Below, piece by piece: positions 41,936 through 49,258 of a stretch of DNA of 63,161 nucleotides. This stretch comes from Paracoccus amoyensis. GTDB taxonomy: Bacteria; Pseudomonadota; Alphaproteobacteria; Rhodobacterales; Rhodobacteraceae. The notes under the pieces were generated by a model. It made no database searches, was not told where the DNA came from, and worked only from the letters and a program-made list of their open reading frames with translations. Each line of letters starts with the position of its first letter. Positions within the stretch are counted from its first letter, which is position 1. The stretch is from NCBI RefSeq assembly GCF_014490725.1, contig NZ_JACOQL010000008.1, forward strand, positions 1 to 63,161, given 5' to 3'. A program made the position numbers and the translations under genes.

Positions 41936-43379
41936 ACAGTGACACCGTCGCCCAGCTTCCTGTCTGGATCGGTGCCGCGGCCACCGAGGTGCTGCAAAAC
42001 GCGCTCAGCACGCCCCAATTCAGCCAGATTGCCACCGCCGCAATCATCACGCCGGCCAGGGCGAAAACGGCATCCTCGCGCAAATGCGTCCCCTTGTAAC
42101 GGCTGAGATAATATTGCTGGAGCGGATAGATGATCAAGATCTGCACCCCCTGCACCAGCAAGATGCCCAGCATGCCCAGCAGCCAGAAGCCGCCCAGCAT
42201 CAGGATGAAATTCAGGATCGCGTGCAAAACCACCAGCCGGGAAAAACGGCGTGAATCCCCTTCGGCCAGCAGTAATTGGCTGTTGCCCAATGTCAGCGCG
42301 GTCGGGATTTGCGCCAGCGCCATGATGATCAGCATCGGGCCTGCGGCTGCATAACGCACATCGTAAAGCAAGCCGATCAGCAGATTGCCGATCAACGCCA
42401 ATGTCCCGAACATTGCCAGCATCCCGCCTGCCACAAGGTTACGGGCGCGGCCGATCTTGTGACGGTTGACGGGGTTTTCCGAGGGCCGGGCGTGGCGATA
42501 CAGCGGAAACAGAATACGCTCGGCCACGGTTCGTCCCAGCATCGTAGGGAAAGCGGCCATGAAGAAGGCGATATTGTAGATGCCAAGATCGGTAAAGCTG
42601 ACCAGCTTGCCCAGAACCAGCTTGTCCCCCTGATTGACAAAGAACCCGGCCAGGGTGCTGATAAAGATGAACTGGCCGAATTTCATCAGATCATGGGCCG
42701 CGCTGCGATCCCATTTCAGGCGGGACGGAGCACCCGGCAGATATATATGGGATGCCAGAACCGTCATCAGATTGCCGAACAATCCCCCGATGACCAGGGC
42801 CCAGACCGATGGCCAGACAGCCGCCAGCGCCACCATGAGGATCACGGCGCCAGCCTGACTGACAAGGCTGATCACCGTCTGGCGGCCAAGGCGCAACCGG
42901 CGATTTTGAACTGCCATCTTTGTCGAAAGAAAACCCATGACCACGGCATTCAACCCGACAACGGGCAATAACCAGCGGATCTGCGGCTCGTCATAAAAAG
43001 AGGCCAGCGGCCAGGCCAACGCACATGCCACCAGCCACAGGACCATTCCGCGAAAAATCTGCAGGGTCCAGGCAGTATTCAGAAAGTCGGACTCTTCCCC
43101 CCGTGGGTTCTGGATGATCGAGACCCGGATCCCGATATCCGAAAACATCTGCAGGGCCGTCATGAAGGTCTGGATCAGCGCCATCAGGCCAAAAGCCTCG
43201 GGGAACAGCAGGCGCGTCAGGATCAGGTTGGACAGAAGTCGCATCAACTGCGATCCGAACGTCCCGCCCAACGTGATGGCGGTGCCGCGCAAAGCCCGGC
43301 TGCGCAGGCCTTCGCCTTTTAGAATGTCTGAAAAACGCACCGATACACCATGCTGCCCGCGCAGGACAAATCCTGTCAA
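41928..43379 (-). CDS. Oligosaccharide flippase (Wzx/PST family)
   Basis: 483 aa with about 12-14 hydrophobic helices in the polysaccharide-transporter pattern. It begins RSRALRGTAITLGGTFGSQLMRLLSNLILTRLLFPEAFGLMALIQT and has the midpoint FFVNQGDKLVLGKLVSFTDLGIYNIAFFMAAFP, both typical of Wzx/RfbX/AmsL-type proteins. It would move undecaprenyl-linked repeat units across the inner membrane to the polymerase. The first 12 residues (MTGFVLRGQHGV) look extra; a GTG at 43346 is a possible start. It is monocistronic between two plus-strand operons. Its 3' end runs into tandem repeats. Confidence 0.9.
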   Translation of the reverse strand: MTGFVLRGQHGVSVRFSDILKGEGLRSRALRGTAITLGGTFGSQLMRLLSNLILTRLLFPEAFGLMALIQTFMTALQMFSDIGIRVSIIQNPRGEESDFLNTAWTLQIFRGMVLWLVACALAWPLASFYDEPQIRWLLPVVGLNAVVMGFLSTKMAVQNRRLRLGRQTVISLVSQAGAVILMVALAAVWPSVWALVIGGLFGNLMTVLASHIYLPGAPSRLKWDRSAAHDLMKFGQFIFISTLAGFFVNQGDKLVLGKLVSFTDLGIYNIAFFMAAFPTMLGRTVAERILFPLYRHARPSENPVNRHKIGRARNLVAGGMLAMFGTLALIGNLLIGLLYDVRYAAAGPMLIIMALAQIPTALTLGNSQLLLAEGDSRRFSRLVVLHAILNFILMLGGFWLLGMLGILLVQGVQILIIYPLQQYYLSRYKGTHLREDAVFALAGVMIAAVAIWLNWGVLSAFCSTSVAAAPIQTGSWATVSLFH

Positions 43380-43581
43380 ACGCGCGACATAGACCCTTCG
43401 TCCGGCGACGTCACCCCTTTAGGCGTGCTTGACGCGGAAACTGACGGGAAATTGCCCGCGCTCAGTGCCAAAGGGCAAGCCGGGCAGGCCTTTTATATGT
43501 ATATTATGTCTATAAAATATAACGGCCCGATAACGACCCTTGGCGCAGGATTCCCCCACCGACAAGCTGCAAGGATATGCT

Positions 43582-44781
43582 ATGCCCGTATCCGCCACAT
43601 CCGACGCAACCTTAAATCTTCTGGTCATCACCTCTGCCCGCGGCAGGGCGGATGGTGCGTCTGTGACGCTTGACAAGAAATTCGTCGAAGGGATGAAATA
43701 TTACACCGCATCATGGCCCGGCCGCACCGCATGCCTTTTACGCGCCCCCCTTCAGGGTGCGCTGTTTCTGGACCACTTTGATCCGCAAGACCTGCCTTTC
43801 AGCCTGTTGTTCCGGCCGGCCCGCCATCACCTGACCGCAGAAGATCTGCATGGCCATGACATCATCCTGGTCAGTGGCGACAACCCGGACTATCTGCATC
43901 TCGCCCAGCTGGGGAAAGCGCAGAGCAAGCGCATTTTCTTTACCATCGAATATACTGCGGAAACCCGGCGGCAGATCACCATGCTGGATCGCAACCGGTC
44001 CTTTCTGTCCAAGATCAAATCCCTGCTGGACATCACCCTGACCGAGCATCGCCGCCGCAAGGCCTTTGCCATCTCCCATGGGCTGCAGGCCAACGGCTAT
44101 CCCGCCGCAGATATCTATCACCGGATAAACGATAACACCGTTTTCTATCTGGATAACCGGATGACCGCTAATCTGTCCGCAACCGAAGACGAGATGCAGG
44201 CCCGCCAGCAATATCTTCTGTCGGGGCAGCCCATGCGATTGATCCATTCGGGCAGGTTGGAGCCGATGAAAGGGTCGCAGGATCTGGTCCCGATTGCACA
44301 ACGGTTGCGCGACAGGCACGTGCATTTCGTGCTGGATGTTTTTGGCGACGGGTCATTGAAGACGGACATTCACCGCGACATTGCCAGGCATGATCTGGGC
44401 AATCAGATCCGGCTGCACGGCGTCGTCGATTTCGCGACCGAACTGGTCCCTTTTGCCCGCCGCAACAGCGATATATTCCTCAGCTGTCACCGACAATCCG
44501 ACCCGTCCTGCAGCTATCTGGAAAACATGGGCTGCGGACTGCCGGTCGCGGGCTATGCCAATCGGATGTGGGGGGCGCTGGCGCAGGACAGCAAAGCCGG
44601 ATGGACGGTGCCTTTGGGCGATTGGTCAGCCCTTGCTGACAAGCTGGCGGATCTGGCGGCCGCCCCGGCCCAGATCGCCGAAAAATCCGCGAACGCATTG
44701 AAATTCGCCAAGGCGCATTTTTTTGATACCGAATTTTCCCGGCGGATCGCGCAGATGAAACTTGCCGCCGGACTGAACTGA
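43582..44781 (+). CDS. Family 4 (group 1) glycosyltransferase
   Basis: 399 aa from ATG 43582, preceded by AAGGATA; the longer start at 43540 is less likely. GT-B donor-domain motifs are MRLIHSGRLEPMKGSQDLVPIAQRL, VLDVFGDGSLKTDI, IRLHGVVDFATELVPFARRNSDIFLSCHRQSDPSCSYLENMGCGLPV and the following GYANRMWG. The usual EX7E region is modified (DPSCSYLENMGCG), keeping the second Glu. It stands alone between the divergent flippase and the convergent BY-kinase genes. Confidence 0.86.
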   Translation: MPVSATSDATLNLLVITSARGRADGASVTLDKKFVEGMKYYTASWPGRTACLLRAPLQGALFLDHFDPQDLPFSLLFRPARHHLTAEDLHGHDIILVSGDNPDYLHLAQLGKAQSKRIFFTIEYTAETRRQITMLDRNRSFLSKIKSLLDITLTEHRRRKAFAISHGLQANGYPAADIYHRINDNTVFYLDNRMTANLSATEDEMQARQQYLLSGQPMRLIHSGRLEPMKGSQDLVPIAQRLRDRHVHFVLDVFGDGSLKTDIHRDIARHDLGNQIRLHGVVDFATELVPFARRNSDIFLSCHRQSDPSCSYLENMGCGLPVAGYANRMWGALAQDSKAGWTVPLGDWSALADKLADLAAAPAQIAEKSANALKFAKAHFFDTEFSRRIAQMKLAAGLN

Positions 44782-44805
44782 ACTTTCCGGGGCGGGGGGC
44801 GGTCC

Positions 44806-45675
44806 TTAGGCCGATCCGCCCTCGACCGCATCGGCCATCCCGTCTGCGTGGCGATACGCGTTCAGAACGACGCCCAGCACATTGGTATATTCGCCAACCT
44901 CACGCTCGCAGCTGTCGAAATCACCGTAGCGGGTCTGATCCGCACGGACCAGGATCAGGGCGCAGTCGACATGCTGCAGAAAGGCGCGGGCATCGTCCCC
45001 GATCAGGATCGAGGGCAGATCGAAGATCATGATGTCGGGATCATAGTTTTGCTGAATCCCGGCCAGCGTTTCGCGGGTGCTGTCAGCCATCAGCAAACGC
45101 GTCGGATCGGTATCGGGCACACCTGACAGCGCCAGCGCAAGATTGGGGCCGACGCGACGGGCGTGGTCGGCGAAACTGCGTTCCCCCCGCAAAAGCGGCG
45201 CGATCGATGGCGGCTGCGGCAGGCCCAGTTTCTCGGCCACCGTGGGCGCCCGCAGGTCCAGATCGAACAGCATCGAGCGCAGTTCCGGCTGACGGCCAAG
45301 CGCCAGCGCAAGGTTCACCGCCGCCGTCGATTTTCCGCATTGTGGCAGGGGCGAGGTGATTGCCAGACGTTTCCAGCCATTCTGCCGCATCTGATACAGG
45401 ATCTTGGTGCGCAAAACGTCAAAGGGTGTCGATTCCTGTGACGCATTCTGCGACAGGATACGCGATTTCAGCAGCGCGGTCCGGTCCAGTTCCGCCTCTG
45501 GGATGGCGTGCCACAGGGCATTCGCATCTGTTCCGGCACCTGTTCCGGTCGTCGGGTTTACCCCGCCTGCCCCTGCGGCGGGGCCCGCGGCAACAGGCTG
45601 CCCCTTCTGCGTCGCAGTTCCTTCGGCCTCGCGCTTGCGGCGGGCAATCTCGATGGCGGCTTGCAGCTTTTCCAT
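44806..45675 (-). CDS. BY-kinase-like ATPase (CpsD/Wzc cytoplasmic domain)
   Basis: A 289-aa P-loop ATPase of the capsular tyrosine kinase family. Walker A is SPLPQCGKSTAAV (near 109-121), Walker A' is MLFDLDLRAPT (near 135-145), and Walker B is DIMIFDLPSI. An Ala/Gly-rich linker at residues 20-50 follows a basic helix, probably the contact with the Wzz partner. The C-terminus (LNAYRHADGMADAVEGGSA) lacks the usual tyrosine cluster, so autophosphorylation control may be absent or reduced. This resembles other exosortase-locus versions. Third gene of the 48132-44806 operon. Confidence 0.88.
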   Translation of the reverse strand: MEKLQAAIEIARRKREAEGTATQKGQPVAAGPAAGAGGVNPTTGTGAGTDANALWHAIPEAELDRTALLKSRILSQNASQESTPFDVLRTKILYQMRQNGWKRLAITSPLPQCGKSTAAVNLALALGRQPELRSMLFDLDLRAPTVAEKLGLPQPPSIAPLLRGERSFADHARRVGPNLALALSGVPDTDPTRLLMADSTRETLAGIQQNYDPDIMIFDLPSILIGDDARAFLQHVDCALILVRADQTRYGDFDSCEREVGEYTNVLGVVLNAYRHADGMADAVEGGSA

Positions 45676-45709
45676 TGCGGTTCAAGACTTTCCTGTTTCC
45701 GGGACCGGC

Positions 45710-47239
45710 TTAGCCCAGCCCCAGGCGGCTGACGATCTTCTGTGCCAGAAGATCCAGCGGCATATAATTGATGTGCAGCGCCCACAGCCCAAGCGGAATG
45801 ATGATCAGAACCGCCAGAATCGCCGCCATGCCAACGCTTTTACGCCGTCTGCGTTCCTGACGGCTTTCAATATAGGGGATAACCGCCAAGGGCGTGATAT
45901 CAAATCGTGACCGCAATTCAGCCGGACGGCGGACGGTCGTGTTCAGCAATTCCATCAGCGCAAAGAAACCACCGGCCAGCGCAAGGCCAAGCCCGATCCC
46001 CATGACCGCCAGCTTCTTGCGGTTCGGCCCCGAGGGCACGGTTGGCACGGTCGCAGCTTCGATCACGGTAATCCGCTGACCGCGGGACGAGGCCTCGACC
46101 CGTTCGGCGGTTCGCGCCTGACCAAGGCTGGCCACAGCCGCATCATAGCGTGTCTGGATATTGGCCTGATCACGCTCCAGCGCAGACAGGGCAATCGAAT
46201 TGGCTGCCGTCGCATTGATCGAATCCGCCAATTCATCCAATTCCTGATCGGCCTGCGCCTTTTCGACCGTCATGGCCTGAACCCTGCTGTCGATCTGCGC
46301 CAGATTCAAATCCAGCAGGGCATTTCCGGTCTGGCTTTCCTCGCTTTCAGCGCCGCCGCCTTCGGCCTGCACCACGCGTTCTGTCGCGGCGATGCGGTTG
46401 CGCAGCGACGTGACACGCGGGCTGTTTTCGGAATAGACCGCCAGAACGGCACTCAGCTCTGCCTGCAGGGTTGCCAGTTGCTGCTGGGCCGGGGTCTGGG
46501 ACGTCGCATTATTGATCCCGATACTGCCGGTCTGTTCAAAGATCCGCACCATATCGGCCCGCTGCGCCTGCAACGCCGCCAGATCGCTTTCCAGCCGGGA
46601 CACCCGCTCTTGCAGCAGCGATTGGCGATCCTGCCGATAGCGCAAATTCTCGGGCAGGGCGTTTGCATTGCTTTTCTTGAAGTCAAGGATCTTGCCCGTC
46701 TGCGCATCCAGATCCTGGCTTAGACGATCCACTTCCTGCTGATAGAAGCTTAGCCGGTCTTCGGCCAATGCGACCCGGTTGCGGGTATTGGCGCTTAGGA
46801 TCAGCGTCGTATATTCGTTCACGACGGCAGCGGCCAGGCGCGGATTGGTCGAGGTATATCCCACCGACATCAATGTCGCCTGATCCCGCCCTGCCGAACG
46901 GCGGATGATCGTATTGGACATCATCTGCGCGACTTTCATATCCGGGTCCATGGTCGCGCTGTCGGGAAACACATTCAGCTTGTTGGCAACGTCGATCATA
47001 TTGGCACGCGTCAGCAATTGCTGTTCGATCACCTGCAGGGTTTCTGCGTCCGAGGTGGCCGCAGCCTCACGGTTGTCGGTGATCTGGGCCCCTTCGACCA
47101 GCAATCGGGCGGCGGCGGAATAGGTTGAGGGCGCACGAATGGCCCATGCAACGCCAAAAGCCGAACAGATGATCAGCAAGGCCAGCATGACCGGCAAGCG
47201 CCGCATCAGCAGCGACCAATAAAAGCGCAAATCAATCAT
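45710..47239 (-). CDS. Polysaccharide co-polymerase / chain-length determinant (Wzz family)
   Basis: 509 aa. The N-terminal helix (VMLALLIICSAFGVAWAI, residues 17-34) is followed by a Wzz domain. A long periplasmic coiled coil at about residues 150-400 (EDRLSFYQQEVDRLSQDLDAQTGKILDFKKSNA) has a GNVR-like end (ERVEASSRGQRITVIEAATVPTVPSGPNRKK). A second helix (LAVMGIGLGLALAGGFFALM) and an extra C-terminal helix (VGMAAILAVLIIIPLGLWAL) follow. It sets polymer length and couples polymerisation to export. The start overlaps the ExeA-like stop by 4 bp. Confidence 0.92.
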   Translation of the reverse strand: MIDLRFYWSLLMRRLPVMLALLIICSAFGVAWAIRAPSTYSAAARLLVEGAQITDNREAAATSDAETLQVIEQQLLTRANMIDVANKLNVFPDSATMDPDMKVAQMMSNTIIRRSAGRDQATLMSVGYTSTNPRLAAAVVNEYTTLILSANTRNRVALAEDRLSFYQQEVDRLSQDLDAQTGKILDFKKSNANALPENLRYRQDRQSLLQERVSRLESDLAALQAQRADMVRIFEQTGSIGINNATSQTPAQQQLATLQAELSAVLAVYSENSPRVTSLRNRIAATERVVQAEGGGAESEESQTGNALLDLNLAQIDSRVQAMTVEKAQADQELDELADSINATAANSIALSALERDQANIQTRYDAAVASLGQARTAERVEASSRGQRITVIEAATVPTVPSGPNRKKLAVMGIGLGLALAGGFFALMELLNTTVRRPAELRSRFDITPLAVIPYIESRQERRRRKSVGMAAILAVLIIIPLGLWALHINYMPLDLLAQKIVSRLGLG

Positions 47240-48132
47240 GAGAGATCCCGCTTCCTTTCGGTTTCCTGGGCCGGCACCAGCCGGGGTCCGGGTTCGGGGG
47301 CCGCGATCAGGATCAGGCCATCGCCGATCAATTCATCCACCAGATCGACATTCACGGCGGCCAGACCAGCCGCAGCGGCATAGACCAGCGACAGATCGGC
47401 GATCTTGTTGATCATCCGGGGCACCCCGCGTGATTCGGCATGGATGCGCCGGGCGGCCTCATCGCCGATTTCATCACCCGTTCCCCCCGCATGGCGCAGG
47501 CGGTGACGGATATAGGCGACCGAATTTGCCTCATCAAAGCTGCCCAGATGAAAGGTCGCGCTGACCCGCTGGGCAAATTGCCGCAATTCCGGGCGTGTGA
47601 TGATATCGCGCAATTCCGGTTGCCCCAGCAGGACAAGTTGCAGCAATTCATCCGTGCCCGAGTTGATATTCGTCAGCATCCGCAACTCTTCCAGAGTTTC
47701 GGCCCCCAGATTTTGCGCTTCGTCGAAGATCAACACGACCAGATGGCCGGCCGCATATTCGGTCAGCACGAAATCCTGAAATATCTGGAACAGGCGCACA
47801 TAATCGGCATCTGCCGGTGCGGGAATATCAAAGGCATTCAGAATCCAGCGCAGCAGCTCACCCCGATCGCCGCGTGCGTTGGAAATCAGTCCAACGCGCA
47901 TATCATCATCGGCCTTGCGCAAAAGCGCCTGAATCAGCGTCGTTTTCCCCGCTCCGACCTCGCCAGTGACGACAGTCAGCGGTGCACGCGTCATCAGCCC
48001 ATACTCCAGCACCGCAAAAGCTTTGCGATGCTTGTCTGACCAGAACAACATGCCGGGGTCAGGCAAGATCGAAAACGGGCGGATCGAGAAGCCGAAATGG
48101 TCAAGATAAAACTGGCTCACCCTACAACCCAC
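47236..48132 (-). CDS. ExeA-like AAA ATPase of exosortase/EPS loci
   Basis: 298 aa starting at a GTG (48132, or GTG 48120). It begins QFYLDHFGFSIRPFSILPDPGMLFWS, the signature of ExeA/GspA-type ATPases. Walker A is TGEVGAGKTTLI (near residue 56), Walker B is LVVLIFDEAQNL, and a sensor region is LLQLVLLGQPELRDI with arginine finger-like RVSATFHLG. The C-terminal part is a helical lid. Such ATPases accompany the Wzz and BY-kinase genes in PEP-CTERM-type EPS clusters and may drive assembly of the export complex. First gene of a tightly overlapping operon. Confidence 0.9.
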   Translation of the reverse strand: MGCRVSQFYLDHFGFSIRPFSILPDPGMLFWSDKHRKAFAVLEYGLMTRAPLTVVTGEVGAGKTTLIQALLRKADDDMRVGLISNARGDRGELLRWILNAFDIPAPADADYVRLFQIFQDFVLTEYAAGHLVVLIFDEAQNLGAETLEELRMLTNINSGTDELLQLVLLGQPELRDIITRPELRQFAQRVSATFHLGSFDEANSVAYIRHRLRHAGGTGDEIGDEAARRIHAESRGVPRMINKIADLSLVYAAAAGLAAVNVDLVDELIGDGLILIAAPEPGPRLVPAQETERKRDLS

Positions 48133-48511
48133 ATCGAAAACATCGGGTCGCTATACCTACTTAGCACCTCATTGACCAGTATAGGGGGCAGGCGGTAAAA
48201 TTTAATCTAACAAATTGTGACGACTCCGCCGGGATCGATCACGGCTTTGCGCGTGGTCGTGATCGGATTTACAACTAAAAGTTGTTTTTACTGCATCATG
48301 AAATCCCATGAGTTGCAGCCATGTGCGGAAATCCGAGCATGATGCGCGAAACCGCGCGCGTCACGTTTTGCTGACTGAACTGCTTATTCAGCTTGGGTGT
48401 TCTCCGTGATAGCGTCTTGCTGTTCTGGGGGACGGGCTATGTCTTGCGCCGCGAAACCGGCACAATAAGATGCGTTGTTTTCATGGTGTTCCCCAAAGAA
48501 AGGGAAATTTG
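48133..48511. promoter_or_regulatory. 379-bp divergent promoter region
   Basis: No gene is seen between the ExeA-like gene (minus) and the sugar transferase (plus). Two dyads are visible. CGATCACG (48236-48243) and CGTGATCG (48258-48265) form perfect 8-bp arms around 14 bases. ACAACT-AAA-AGTTGT (48271-48285) is followed by TTTT. The first suits an operator; the second resembles a weak terminator or binding site. The region must control both the co-polymerase operon and the priming and export genes. Confidence 0.55.
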
Positions 48512-49183
48512 GTGGTGATCGATTTTCGCGCTTCCGCGTTCAAGCATGCATTGGCCGTCGAAGACATGCATGAGCGTGGCCTTTATCGGAATGGTGGCAA
48601 GCGCCTGTTCGAGACCCTGCTGGTTCTGATGGCTGCCCCGATCTGCCTTCCGCTTGTGTTGATTCTGGCCCTTCTGATCGCGCTGGACGGACACAACCCT
48701 TTCTTCGTTCAGTTACGAATCGGACGGAACGGTCGCGTTTTCCGGATCTGGAAACTGCGCACGATGGTCAAAAATGCCCAAAACCAGCTTGAAGACCATC
48801 TGGCCCAGGACCCCGAGGCCCGCGAGCAATGGGAACGGACCCAGAAACTGAAACAGGATCCACGGATCACCCGTCTGGGCCGGATTTTGCGCAAAACCTC
48901 GGTGGATGAGCTGCCGCAGCTGCTGAACGTGGTGAACGGCACCATGGCACTGATCGGCCCGCGCCCGATGATGGTGGATCAACGCCACTTGTATGTCGGG
49001 CAGACATATCGTCGTCTGCGTCCCGGGATAACCGGATTGTGGCAAATTTCGGCACGAAATGAATCGGAATTCGTGGCCCGTGTGCGCTATGATGATGAAT
49101 ATTACCGTACTCTGTCCCTGCGGACCGATTTGCGGATACTGGCCCGAACCGTGCTGGTCGTCTTGCGCGGCACCGGTTACTAG
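48512..49183 (+). CDS. Priming phosphoglycosyl transferase (WbaP/ExoY family)
   Basis: About 223 aa. The family-consistent start is a GTG at 48512 or 48515 behind AAAGGGAAA; an ATG at 48470 would add 14 poorly fitting residues. One hydrophobic segment (FETLLVLMAAPICLPLVLILALLIALDG) acts as the re-entrant helix. It is followed by FFVQLRIGRNGRVFRIWKLRTMV, the catalytic DELPQLLNVVNGTMALIGPRPMM and PGITGLWQISARN. The enzyme transfers a sugar phosphate from a UDP-sugar to undecaprenyl phosphate, the first committed step of EPS synthesis. Confidence 0.93.
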   Translation: MVIDFRASAFKHALAVEDMHERGLYRNGGKRLFETLLVLMAAPICLPLVLILALLIALDGHNPFFVQLRIGRNGRVFRIWKLRTMVKNAQNQLEDHLAQDPEAREQWERTQKLKQDPRITRLGRILRKTSVDELPQLLNVVNGTMALIGPRPMMVDQRHLYVGQTYRRLRPGITGLWQISARNESEFVARVRYDDEYYRTLSLRTDLRILARTVLVVLRGTGY

Positions 49184-49258
49184 GCTGGTTCCGCATTTTT
49201 CGCGTGGTGGATGGCAGAGGCCGCATCCGCCATGTTTTCATCCCGAGACCGACAGATC

